A DNA stretch of 64,000 nt from Mortierella sp. BCC40632. Taxonomy: Eukaryota > Mortierellomycota > Mortierellomycetes > Mortierellales > Mortierellaceae. Within the stretch, counting starts at the first letter, position 1. The number at the start of each line of letters is the position of its first letter. Position numbers and translations under genes: made by a program. The stretch is taken from the NCBI GenBank assembly GCA_011634665.1, contig WAEK01000017.1:1107501-1171500 (forward strand), given 5' to 3'. This document shows, piece by piece, positions 33,493-44,800 of the stretch. The notes under the pieces were generated by a model. That model was not told the origin of the DNA. It did not search any database and was given only the letters and a program-made list of their open reading frames with translations.

Positions 33493-34869
33493 ATGGATTA
33501 CGTTTTCCCTATCCTGAAAGACGCGAATGGGAAAGCAACCACAAAATGCCCAGTATGCTTTAAAAGCATGCTTCAAGCTTCTGCGAGGCGACATTTTGAT
33601 GTCGTCCACGCAGACTTGAACGATATCCAAATCAGGGAAGACTCCGAGGAGGATATCTGCGTGAAATCCAGCCCCTCTTCTACAAGTTCGGACCAAGAGA
33701 TCCTTAGCAACAACGATTCAGGCCAAGACCGAGTTGTCTTATCTCCTACCTTGATTCCTTCATCCGAAGACCTTTCCGAAATCTGCCAAGGAATCCCGTT
33801 GAAGCTGGTGGATATGTTCCTTCATACGCTACGACGTTCCGTTTTTCAAGTCTCGCGGGAAGATGAGGACAACACGGAAGAATCCTCATTTTGCGTATTC
33901 GCTTCACAAAACGAAGAATCAAAGCTAACTGTGGCATTGAGGCCTGAGTATTCCCTATCGAAATTATGCTTGGACTCTTCGCCAAGATCGATAACTTTGA
34001 GCCTTGACCTATCTCAGTACCAGGAAATTTTCTCAGACCGGCCATTTTCACCAATTGAGCAAGGTGGTTCTGCAGGCTTACAGGAGTTAGTTGGCGGTGT
34101 CATTGCTACCGACGAATGCTGGCTCATAATATACTGCGCCGAAGTCTACAATAGAAACTGCATGGAAGACCCGCATGCCGAATCTCCACGGCAGCGGCCA
34201 TCAAGTGTCCCTAGCACAGGGAAGACAACACAGTATCCAGGGAAAGTGAAAATTGCAACATTGAGCGACCGATACGGCAACCTGAGACTTGTCATAGGGC
34301 TAGAGCAAGTAAACTACCTTGTCGTTTCTGGAAAGTACAACGATAAGGTAGTCGTGGGCCCGAGCCAATGCGGGAAATTCCCTGTAACCGAAAAGACGAC
34401 ACTTTCCATATTGGCTTCAAAACCTCTCCACCAAAACTTGACGCCAAATGTTCTACACCTTGCCCAAGTGCGATCAAACTTTGGCCACCCGGCCACATAC
34501 TCAGAAAGACGCCTTGGGCAACAAGGATTTGGGTCTTTGGCCCAAATGCCGGTGACTATATTCACACTGGCATTATGGGGTGTGAAAAACGCCTCCATTT
34601 TTTATCAACTTTGGGTCCGGGCTAGGGAAGCCAGGCCAGGCTGTGGGCCAACACTGCTTTTAGAGGATATTGATATCGCTTTTTGCACAGGTTCAAAGCA
34701 AGGAAAACTGCTTAGCTCTTTGCGGCAGCTTATGGAGCCAGCGCAACAACTAGATATTGCTGGAAATCCTGAGGCGGAGATCTTGCTTTCGAAACTTGCG
34801 TCATCATTTTCAACCATTATTAGCGAAAAGAACAAATTAGTTTGGGAAACTCTTTCTTTAGACTACTGA
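33493..34869 (+). CDS. hypothetical protein with an N-terminal C2H2-like zinc finger
   Basis: A single uninterrupted frame of 458 codons starts at an ATG (MDYVFPILKD) and ends TGA. Residues 19-38 contain C-x2-C-x11-H-x4-H (KCPVCFK...RRHFDVVH), a C2H2-type finger of a spacing common in DNA-binding and transposon-derived fingers. An acidic Ser-rich linker (about residues 45-95) follows. The rest is a globular region of about 350 residues with no motif I recognise. Codon use is ordinary, and the intact frame argues for selection or recent origin. It ends 110 bp before a Tc1/mariner element, but that element is a separate insertion flanked by TA. Host gene or domesticated transposon gene are both possible. 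Confidence 0.65.
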   Translation: MDYVFPILKDANGKATTKCPVCFKSMLQASARRHFDVVHADLNDIQIREDSEEDICVKSSPSSTSSDQEILSNNDSGQDRVVLSPTLIPSSEDLSEICQGIPLKLVDMFLHTLRRSVFQVSREDEDNTEESSFCVFASQNEESKLTVALRPEYSLSKLCLDSSPRSITLSLDLSQYQEIFSDRPFSPIEQGGSAGLQELVGGVIATDECWLIIYCAEVYNRNCMEDPHAESPRQRPSSVPSTGKTTQYPGKVKIATLSDRYGNLRLVIGLEQVNYLVVSGKYNDKVVVGPSQCGKFPVTEKTTLSILASKPLHQNLTPNVLHLAQVRSNFGHPATYSERRLGQQGFGSLAQMPVTIFTLALWGVKNASIFYQLWVRAREARPGCGPTLLLEDIDIAFCTGSKQGKLLSSLRQLMEPAQQLDIAGNPEAEILLSKLASSFSTIISEKNKLVWETLSLDY

Positions 34870-34978
34870 AAGAGGAAGCAACTTTCACTATAAATCGTTT
34901 GCGCATATCTTGCTTACTTCCTCATGACAGAACACAATGGTTCGGGTTCACAGTGTTCGGGAATAATCATCTGAGGTA

Positions 34979-36595
34979 AAGACCTCCAAAAATGTGTTCG
35001 CATAAATTTTGTATTTTGATAAGCGTATCTGCTTTATATCCAAATGATATCTAAAAGAGCTACTCTTTAAATCGTAGATTGCCACTTCAATGGAGTAGCT
35101 GTCAGTCAACTTGTTTTGCTTATTCTTTCATTATTGGTCATGAGACTAATATTTTCTTAGACACCATCCTATTGGAACACATTTTTGGAAACAAGGATTG
35201 TACTATCAACAGATTTTTAGAAAGGTCGGATCAAATCTGAAGTTAGTTTATTTGAGCTCCCTTTAACTGGATCACCTTGTGCATTCGGCCAGGGAGACTC
35301 TCGTAAATAGAATGAATGAAGTCAATAGGAAACGATGCCCAGATATCTTCTACCCTACTCCACAGCTCTTGCAAATCTTTAGGACTTGTTTGGTACTGAT
35401 CCAAGGCCCTTTTGATGTACGCCCACACATGTTCGATGATGTTGAGGTCTGCTGAGTTCACAGGCCACTCCAGTCTTTTGATTCGTCTAGAGCGGAAGAA
35501 ATGGTTGATAATACGAGCAGTATGTACTCGAGCATTGTCTTGTTGGAAAAGAAACTTTCCACGATCCATTCCACGATAATCCCGGGAAGCGAGTACATAT
35601 GTAGCTGTTGAGTATATCCAAATACACTTGCGAATTTATCCTCTCTTTGATCCAACTAGCATCGCCCATTCCAAAAAATGTAATGCAACCCCATATCATG
35701 ATCTTGCCTCCTCCTCCTTGTGGAACTCCTTTCGAGTGATGTTCTCTTTTTCCTTTGTTTTCTGGTTTTGAATAAAAGACTTTCCTTCCATAGGTCCCCA
35801 TCTTGCTAATGATGGTCTCGTCGGAGAACAACACATTCTTCCGGTCTTCCACTGTCCAGTGAAGATGCTCCCTTGCAAACTGCACTCGAGCCTTCTTTTG
35901 AATCTTCGTCAGATAAAGCCGTTTACGTTGGATGTAAGAGTTGAGGCCTCCATGGTTCACATAGTTCCTGACCGTCTCTACATGAACCTGTATTCCATCC
36001 GTCGCCTGAACAAATCTTTGACCTTCTCGAAGAGTTAAAAGTTGACCAGTGTCTACTTGACGAACAAGCATCCGTATTGTCGCATCGCAAACTTTCTTCG
36101 GCCTACCCATTTTAGGATCGGGTATGTTCTCTTTGTCAGTCTTTCTGATCCTATCAATGGCCGCAAGGGAGATATGTAGCTCGGCTGACACTTGGCGGAC
36201 TGATCTTCCGGATCGGAGTAATGTCTTGATATCATCGACCTTGGCTTGGGAGAGCTGCCTCATCGTGGAATGACGAAATGTACAGAGAGTATACTGAGGG
36301 AGAGCGGCCAGTGTAAGTGAAGAGTAGGGTGCTATGTAGAAAGAAGCTGAGGAAAAAAGGCGCTAGAAAGAAATAGAGGTGGGTTTTCAAAAAAGTGTAT
36401 CAATGTACCGCACATTTTTAAGGCAAACTTACAGGCGGAAGATAAGTTTTTTAGAAATAAGGTGAGACCAGGATGGAGCCCATTGGCAATACTTTCTACC
36501 AAAGTACCCACGAGAGCATTATGTCTTGGTGTAATATGGAATCAAAAAAAAGAGTTGAAATACTAGATTTATGCGAACACTTTTTTTGAGGTCTT
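34979..36595 (-). mobile_element. Tc1/mariner element, 1617 bp
   Basis: The ends are AAGACCTCCAAAAATGTGTT and, inverted, AAGACCTCAAAAAAAGTGTT; the similarity continues about 45 bp inward. TA flanks both ends (34977-34978 and 36596-36597), the Tc1/mariner target duplication. Size and content (one transposase on the minus strand) are typical. The inverted repeats are imperfect (several mismatches), so this is not a brand-new insertion. Confidence 0.93.
35243..36263 (-). pseudogene. Tc1/mariner DDE transposase, one frameshift
   Basis: The ATG at 36263 begins a helix-turn-helix region (KVDDIKTLLRSGRSVRQVSA...IDRIRKT) followed by a GRPKK linker. The catalytic core shows VLFSDETIISK (first Asp), then in a shifted frame FQQDNARVHTA (second Asp) and SADLNIIEHVW (Glu; D34E-type spacing). 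Total length with the frames joined is about 340 residues, as expected for Tc1. The single frame change lies near 35570-35590, at a CCCGGG run; one base fewer there would restore continuity. It is either a recent mutation or a sequence error. Confidence 0.93.
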
Positions 36596-36657
36596 TAGTA
36601 TTGGATCGCATTGACAACTCGATTGCTAATGTTTAGAAACAAGAAATATATCCCAAC

Positions 36658-36680
36658 TAGTGTTTCCCATGAGTCGAGTT
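36658..36680. mobile_element. truncated end of the ACTCA-type hAT MITE
   Basis: The 23 bp starting TAGTGTTTCCCATGAGTCGA match exactly the inverted right end of the element at 13991-14335. Beyond this point similarity stops, so it is a terminal fragment. Confidence 0.6.
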
Positions 36681-37093
36681 AAATTGGTTGGTGCAAAATA
36701 GTGCCTAAATATCACGACTCTAATCAATATCTGTTTTTCCCTATAATAGACCTCAGAGATGCAAATAGGATGGACTAACTTACGAGAACAGGGAAAGGTA
36801 ACTTCTGAACGAATGGAGGTTGTCCAGGAATAAGAAAAGAAGGTCTGATATTCTTTCTAACTAATAAGAGAACAGTAGAATGGGGAGTGGCTATCAATAA
36901 AATGGGGTCTTGCGGTCATAATCCATAGCGGACCAAAGTGGGATAGGTCCTTGAAGTCCATGCATCATGGCCGGGAGGACAATGAAGCAAACGATGATCT
37001 GGGGACCATCTTTTGGGAGCCTTTCTGGATGCAAACACCCCCAAACCGAGTCTCATACGTACCGAAATGCAGTCGTTACTTCGATCTGTTACC

Positions 37094-37638
37094 TAGTGAT
37101 TCTCACGGGTGAGCAGTGTTTCTTATCGAACAGAAAAAGTCAAGATTTCATCTCGTTAAGCCGCGGACTCGTTTCGTTAAGCCCGTACTAATTTCCTGTA
37201 AATGGCCGTTATCGAAACGAAACGTTAACGAAACGAAACGAGTTATCGAACGAAATCCGTCTCGTTGAGAAACACTGCGGGTGAGTCGAGTCGAGCTCTG
37301 GGTTTGGCTCGACTCGGCTCGAAATATTTTCACCGAGCCAGCTTGTGAACCGACTCGGCTCGACTCGAAATTGGCTCAACTTGGCCCGAGTTGGCCCGAG
37401 CTGGCTAGTACGTATTATGTCTACCATGTTTTCTTTCTGAGTGAAATTTATCTCTAGACAACTCGGGCCAGCTCGAGACAAATTCGAGCCAAATTCGGGC
37501 CGAGCCAGAAAAAATCTGGCCCGAGTTTTAACCGACATCTCGAGTCGAGCCAGGGGGTCAGCTCGACCCGAAAAAGCTCAAAAAGCCCAAGCCAGTTCGA
37601 GCTGGCTCGATTTGCTCGGTTAATTTTGAGAAACACTA
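37094..37638. mobile_element. hAT-like MITE rich in GGCTCGA/CTCGG motifs, split by another MITE
   Basis: The left end TAGTGATTCTCA and the inverted right end TAGTGTTTCTCAAAATTAA correspond. The interior consists of degenerate GGCTCGA, GAGCC and GCCCGAG motifs in both orientations, giving strong self-pairing. Another 164-bp MITE (37114-37277) lies 20 bp inside the left end. A matching 8-bp target duplication was not found at the outer ends (CTGTTACC against GCGTGAAC), so the boundaries are less certain than for the other copies. Confidence 0.5.
37114..37277. mobile_element. hAT-type MITE, 164 bp
   Basis: The ends are CAGTGTTTCTTATCGAAC and, inverted, CAGTGTTTCTCAACGAGACG. The perfect 8-bp direct repeat CGGGTGAG (37106-37113, 37278-37285) flanks it. 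The interior contains CCCGTACTAATTTCCTGTAA, also found inverted in the 164-bp element at 38903-39066, so the two belong to one family. Confidence 0.92.
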
Positions 37639-38136
37639 GCGTGAACTCAATTTTTTTTCCGACCACATAGTAAATCAAGCCATCGTGAACAATGAAGCAT
37701 TCAATGCGTTCACGTTTGCGCACAAGAGAGTGTGGGAAGTCCCCCTTTGCGCTGGCAATTTTTTTTCCGACCGCATTTTATAGCAGGCCATGTGTAAAAA
37801 AAGCTTACAATGCGTTCACGTTTGCGCGCAAGAGAGAGCGGGGAGTCCCCCTTTGCGCTGGCGTGAACGCAATTTTTTTTTCCGACCGCATTTTATAGCA
37901 GGCCATGTAAAAAAAAAAAGCTTACAATGCGTTCACGTTTGCGCGCAAGAGAGAGCGGGGAGTCCCCCTTTGCGCTGGCGTGAACGCAATTTTTTTTTCC
38001 GACCGCATTTTATAGCAGGCCATGTGTAAAAAAAGCTTACAATGCGTTCACGTTTGCGCGCGAGAGAGTGTGGGGAGTCTACCTTTGCGCTGGCGTGAAC
38101 GCACAATTTTTTTCAGACCGCATTTTTAGTCTGGCC
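37639..38136. repeat. tandem repeat, about 115-bp unit, about five copies
   Basis: The motif TTTTCCGACC recurs at intervals of 108, 115, 117 and 115 bp. Each unit includes GCGTTCACGTTTGCGC and its near complement GCGCTGGCGTGAACGC about 45 bp apart, so each can fold into a hairpin. The last unit is cut by the MITE at 38145 and resumes after it. Open frames across the array only mirror the repeat. Confidence 0.85.
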
Positions 38137-38144
38137 GTCGTGTA

Positions 38145-38242
38145 TAGTGTTCTTCGTGAGTTGGAAATCTTGAACGCTGATTGGCTAGATTTAGAGTTTC
38201 AGCCAATCAGCTTCCAAGATTTCGAACTCATGAAGAACACTA
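38145..38242. mobile_element. palindromic hAT-like MITE, 98 bp
   Basis: Nearly the whole element is one inverted repeat: TAGTGTTCTTCGTGAGTT against TAGTGTTCTTCATGAGTT, extending through a GCTGATTGGCT pair. It is flanked by 8-bp repeats GTCGTGTA/GTCGTGAA (7 of 8 match). Removing it joins the two halves of the last 115-bp tandem unit. Confidence 0.8.
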
Positions 38243-38250
38243 GTCGTGAA

Positions 38251-38894
38251 TACGAAGCTTATTATGCGTTCAAGTTTGCGCGTGACATGTACTACCTACC
38301 TCTCCTCCTGCTACAGGATCGCGGGCAAGTATCCTCTATCGGCAGATAGAGTTAAAAGATTGGGTAATGCCTTCCGAAATACACGCGCAGTTGGAAAGGA
38401 TGAAGTATATTCTTACGAGCAAGACAAAAATTTAGTATAAAAGGGTGCGATAGGCGCACCTTCTTTCTCGTCAGCCTGCAATAAATAAAAGAAGAGACAT
38501 GTATTTGTTCATGACAGAGCAGAAAAGACTGTAGAAGTCCTCGCTATGCGATAACGTGAATGATAATAAATTTCCAAGCGTATTTGCAAGACGTGATCCT
38601 CTATTGGGGAAAGCCTTGACCAAAGGGCTCAATAAAAGCCAAAATAAAGACAAGAATTCCACCTTATAAAGAGAGGTATCACCTCGTAGACACATCCTTA
38701 GAAGACTAACATACCTGCACAGCTCCGCTAGCTCTCGAGAGGGTATCGTAAAGAAATGGAAACTAAAACCAGACTTTATGTCAGGAGTAGTGATTCCAAA
38801 CTCAGGCAAATCTCCAGCCTGCGCGAGCGTTAAAAACTCATGCAATTGGGCACGGACCTCTCATGCGGACCCAGCCAAAATTTGAGAAACACTA
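38251..38894. other. remainder of tandem unit, then unidentified repeat remnant
   Basis: After the end of the last tandem unit (about 38290) no gene is seen. A TATAAAAGG at about 38439 with AATAAA about 45 bp later resembles the core of a compact LTR. The stretch ends with TTTGAGAAACACTA (38881-38894), the terminal sequence of a hAT-like element whose other end was not found. Confidence 0.4.
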
Positions 38895-41800
38895 GTCAGG
38901 AGTCGTGATTCTCAACGAGACGAATTTAGTTTGATCACTCTAATCATTTCTTTAACATTGCGTTTTGATAGCGGCCATTTACAGGGAATTAGTACGGACA
39001 TAACAAAACGAGTACGCGGCTGAACAAGAAGGGATCTTGAATTTTTCTGTTCGATGAGTAACACTGGACAGGAGTGCCAAAATGCAGCCTAGACCCCCAA
39101 TTTTTTTTTGCGCCCTGGCAAGAGCAAGGTAAAAGGACTCTGTGGCCTTTTTTTCAGAGCTGTGGGCCGACCCTGAGACGAGAAATCAGAGAGGAAAGCA
39201 TTTTCATAGCATGTCCACAAAGGTCACATCACACAGCTGCGCCAACGCCAGAGGCCCCAGCCGGTCAGATTGAAGTCTCGACACCTGGAATTCCTTAAGA
39301 AATCCAAGGAACACCACTCTGGCTTCATGCTTGTTTAATGCCAAGGTGAGGGCATGGCCAGGGAGCTCTAGGTCGACATTGCCTATTTTGACTTGTCCAA
39401 GATTTGGCAAAGGTGATTTGTCAAGTGATCACCAGGAGCCAGGAAAGCCAAAATGCAGCCTAGACCCCCAATTTTTTTTGCGCCCTGGCAAGAGCAAGGT
39501 AAAAGGACTCTGTGGCCTTTTTTCAGAGCTGTGGGCCGACCCTGAGACGAGAAATCAGAGAGGAAAAGCATTTTCATAGCATGTCCACAAAGGTCACATC
39601 ACACAGCTGCGCCAACGCCAGAGGCCCCAGCCGGTCAGATTGAAGTCTCGACACCTGGAATTCCTTAAGAAATCCAAGGAACACCACTCTGGCTTCATGC
39701 TTGTTTAATGCCAAGGTGAGGGCATGGCCAGGGAGCTCTAGGTCGACATTGCCTATTTTGACTTGTCCAAGATTTGGCAAAGGTGATTTGTCAAGTGATC
39801 ACCAGGAGCCAGGAAAGCCAAAATGCAGCCTAGACCCCCATTTTTTTTTTTTTTTTGCGCCCTGGCAAGAGCAAGGTAAAAGGACTCTGTGGCCTTTTTT
39901 TTTTCAGAGCTGTGGGCCGACCCTGAGACGAGAAATCAGAGAGGAAAGCATTTTCATAGCATGTCCACAAAGGTCACATCACACAGCTGCGCCAACGCCA
40001 GAGGCCCCAGCCGGTCAGATTGAAGTCTCGACACCTGGAATTCCTTAAGAAATCCAAGGAACACCACTCTGGCTTCATGCTTGTTTAATGCCAAGGTGAG
40101 GGCATGGCCAGGGAGCTCTAGGTCGACATTGCCTATTTTGACTTGTCCAAGATTTGGCAAAGGTGATTTGTCAAGTGATCACCAGGAGCCAGGAAAGCCA
40201 AAATGCAGCCTAGACCCCCAATTTTTTTTTGCGCCCTGGCAAGAGCAAGGTAAAAGGACTCTGTGGCCTTTTTTTCAGAGCTGTGGGCCGACCCTGAGAC
40301 GAGAAATCAGAGAGGAAAGCATTTTCATAGCATGTCCACAAAAGGTCACATCACACAGCTGCGCCAACGCCAGAGGCCCCAGCCGGTCAGATTGAAGTCT
40401 CGACACCTGGAATTCCTTAAGAAATCCAAGGAACACCACTCTGGCTTCATGCTTGTTTAATGCCAAGGTGAGGGCATGGCCAGGGAGCTCTAGGTCGACA
40501 TTGCCTATTTTGACTTGTCCAAGATTTGGCAAAGGTGATTTGTCAAGTGATCACCAGGAGCCAGGAAAGCCAAAATGCAGCCTAGACCCCAATTTTTTTT
40601 TTGCGCCCTGGCAAGAGCAAGGTAAAAGGACTCTGTGGCTTTTTTTTTTCAGAGCTGTGGGCCGACCCTGAGACGAGAAATCAGAGAGGAAAGCATTTTC
40701 ATAGCATGTCCACAAAGGTCACATCACACAGCTGCGCCAACGCCAGAGGCCCCAGCCGGTCAGATCGAAGTCTCGACACCTGGAATTCCTTAAGAAATAC
40801 AAGGAACATCACCTTGGCCACATGCTAGTTCAACGACAAGGTGCGGTCCTGGTTATGAAGCTCAGAATTCCAATGGTCAACATTATTTTCACAGAGATTT
40901 TTACATGCCATCGGACCAGTGATCACTTGGAGTCAGGAGTGCCACACTGCAGCCTTGACCCCCAATTTTTGCGCCCTGGCAAGAGCAAGGTAAAAGGACT
41001 CTGTGGCCTTTTTTTTTCAGAGCTGTGGGCCGACCCTGAGACGAGAAATCAGAGAGGAAAGCATTTTCATAGCATGTCCACAAAGGTCACATCACACAGC
41101 TGCGCCAACGCCAGAGGCCCCAGCCGGTCAGATTGAAGTCTCGACACCTGGAATTCCTTAAGAAATCCAAGGAACACCACTCTGGCTTCATGCTTGTTTA
41201 ATGCCAAGGTGAGGGGCATGGCCAGGGAGCTCTAGGTCGACATTGCCTATTTTGACTTGTCCAAGATTTGGCAAAGGTGATTTGTCAAGTGATCACCAGG
41301 AGCCAGGAAAGCCAAAATGCAGCCTAGACCCCCAATTTTTTTTGCGCCCTGGCAAGAGCAAGGTAAAAGGACTCTGTGGCCTTTTTTTCAGAGCTGTGGG
41401 CCGACCCTGAGACGAGAAATCAGAGAGGAAAGCATTTTCATAGCATGTCCACAAAGGTCACATCACACAGCTGCGCCAACGCCAGAGGCCCCAGCCGGTC
41501 AGATTGAAGTCTCGACACCTGGAATTCCTTAAGAAATCCAAGGAACACCACTCTGGCTTCATGCTTGTTTAATGCCAAGGTGAGGGCATGGCCAGGGAGC
41601 TCTAGGTCGACATTGCCTATTTTGACTTGTCCAAGATTTGGCAAAGGTGATTTGTCAAGTGATCACCAGGAGCCAGGAAAGCCAAAATGCAGCCTAGATT
41701 TTTTTTTTTTTTTTGCGCCCTGGCAAGAGCAAGGTAAAAAGGACTCTGTGGTGGCCTTTTTTTTTTCAGAGCTGTGGGCCGACCCTGAGACGAGAAATCA

Positions 41801-44800
41801 GAGAGGAAAGCATTTTCATAGCATGTCCACAAAGGTCACATCACACAGCTGCGCCAACGCCAGAGGCCCCAGCCGGTCAGATTGAAGTCTCGACACCTGG
41901 AATTCCTTAAGAAATCCAAGGAACACCACTCTGGCTTCATGCTTGTTTAATGCCAAGGTGAGGGCATGGCCAGGGGAGCTCTAGGTCGACATTGCCTATT
42001 TTGACTTGTCCAAGATTTGGCAAAGGTGATTTGTCAAGTGATCACCAGGAGCCAGGAAAGCCAAAATGCAGCCTAGACCCCCAATTTTTTTTTTGCGCCC
42101 TGGCAAGAGCAAGGTAAAAAGGACTCTGTGGCCTTTTTTCAGAGCTGCTGGGCCGACCCTGAGACGAGAAATCAGAGAGGAAAGCATTTTCATAGCATGT
42201 CCACAAAGGTCACATCACACAGCTGCGCCAACGCCAGAGGCCCCAGCCGGTCAGATTGAAGTCTCGACACCTGGAATTCCTTAAGAAATCCAAGGAACAC
42301 CACTCTGGCTTCATGCTTGTTTAATGCCAAGGTGAGGGCATGGCCAGGGAGCTCTAGGTCGACATTGCCTATTTTGACTTGTCCAAGATTTGGCAAAGGT
42401 GATTTGTCAAGTGATCACCAGGAGCCAGGAAAGCCAAAATGCAGCCTAGACCCCCAATTTTTTTGCGCCCTGGCAAGAGCAAGGTAAAAGGACTCTGTGG
42501 CCTTTTTTTCAGAGCTGTGGGCCGACCCTGAGACGAGAAATCAGAGAGGAAAGCATTTTCATAGCATGTCCACAAAGGTCACATCACACAGCTGCGCCAA
42601 CGCCAGAGGCCCCAGCCGGTCAGATTGAAGTCTCGACACCTGGAATTCCTTAAGAAATCCAAGGAACACCACTCTGGCTTCATGCTTGTTTAATGCCAAG
42701 GTGAGGGCATGGCCAGGGAGCTCTAGGTCGACATTGCCTATTTTGACTTGTCCAAGATTTGGCAAAGGTGATTTGTCAAGTGATCACCAGGAGCCAGGAA
42801 AGCCAAAATGCAGCCTAGACCCCCAATTTTTTTTTGCGCCCTGGCAAGAGCAAGGTAAAAAGGACTCTGTGGCCTTTTTTCAGAGCTGTGGGCCGACCCT
42901 GAGACGAGAAATCAGAGAGGAAAGCATTTTCATAGCATGTCCACAAAGGTCACATCACACAGCTGCGCCAACGCCAGAGGCCCCAGCCGGTCAGATTGAA
43001 GTCTCGACACCTGGAATTCCTTAAGAAATCCAAGGAACACCACTCTGGCTTCATGCTTGTTTAATGCCAAGGTGAGGGGGCATGGCCAGGGAGCTCTAGG
43101 TCGACATTGCCTATTTTGACTTGTCCAAGATTTGGCAAAGGTGATTTGTCAAGTGATCACCAGGAGCCAGGAAAGCCAAAATGCAGCCTAGAATTTTTTT
43201 TTTTTGCGCCCTGGCAAGAGCAAGGTAAAAGGACTCTGTGGCCTTTTTTTCAGAGCTGTGGGCCGACCCTGAGACGAGAAATCAGAGAGGAAAGCATTTT
43301 CATAGCATGTCCACAAAGGTCACATCACACAGCTGCGCCAACGCCAGAGGCCCCAGCCGGTCAGATTGAAGTCTCGACACCTGGAATTCCTTAAGAAATC
43401 CAAGGAACACCACTCTGGCTTCATGCTTGTTTAATGCCAAGGTGAGGGCATGGCCAGGGAGCTCTAGGTCGACATTGCCTATTTTGACTTGTCCAAGATT
43501 TGGCAAAGGTGATTTGTCAAGTGATCACCAGGAGCCAGGAAAGCCAAAATGCAGCCTAGACCCCCAATTTTTTTTTTTTTGCGCCCTGGCAAGAGCAAGG
43601 TAAAAAGGACTCTGTGGCCTTTTTTCAGAGCTGTGGGCCGACCCTGAGACGAGAAATCAGAGAGGAAAGCATTTTCATAGCATGTCCACAAAGGTCACAT
43701 CACACAGCTGCGCCAACGCCAGAGGCCCCAGCCGGTCAGATTGAAGTCTCGACACCTGGAATTCCTTAAGAAATCCAAGGAACACCACTCTGGCTTCATG
43801 CTTGTTTAATGCCAAGGTGAGGGCATGGCCAGGGAGCTCTAGGTCGACATTGCCTATTTTGACTTGTCCAAGATTTGGCAAAGGTGATTTGTCAAGTGAT
43901 CACCAGGAGCCAGGAAAGCCAAAATGCAGCCTAGACCCCCAATTTTTTTTTGCGCCCTGGCAAGAGCAAGGTAAAAGGACTCTGTGGCCTTTTTTTCAGA
44001 GCTGTGGGCCGACCCTGAGACGAGAAATCAGAGAGGAAAGCATTTTCATAGCATGTCCACAAAGGTCACATCACACAGCTGCGCCAACGCCAGAGGCCCC
44101 AGCCGGTCAGATTGAAGTCTCGACACCTGGAATTCCTTAAGAAATCCAAGGAACACCACTCTGGCTTCATGCTTGTTTAATGCCAAGGTGAGGGGCATGG
44201 CCAGGGAGCTCTAGGTCGACATTGCCTATTTTGACTTGTCCAAGATTTGGCAAAGGTGATTTGTCAAGTGATCACCAGGAGCCAGGAAAGCCAAAATGCA
44301 GCCTAGACCCCAATTTTTTTTTTTTGCGCCCTGGCAAGAGCAAGGTAAAAGGACTCTGTGGCCTTTTTTTCAGAGCTGTGGGCCGACCCTGAGACGAGAA
44401 ATCAGAGAGGAAAGCATTTTCATAGCATGTCCACAAAGGTCACATCACACAGCTGCGCCAACGCCAGAGGCCCCAGCCGGTCAGATCGAAGTCTCGACAC
44501 CTGGAATTCCTTAAGAAATACAAGGAACATCACCTTGGCCACATGCTAGTTCAACGACAAGGTGCGGTCCTGGTTATGAAGCTCAGAATTCCAATGGTCA
44601 ACATTATTTTCACAGAGATTTTTTACATGCCATCGGACCAGTGATCACTTGGAGTCAGGAGTGCCACACTGCAGCCTTGACCCCCAATTTTTTTTGCGCC
44701 CTGGCAAGAGCAAGGTAAAAGGACTCTGTGGCCTTTTTTTCAGAGCTGTGGGCCGACCCTGAGACGAGAAATCAGAGAGGAAAGCATTTTCATAGCATGT

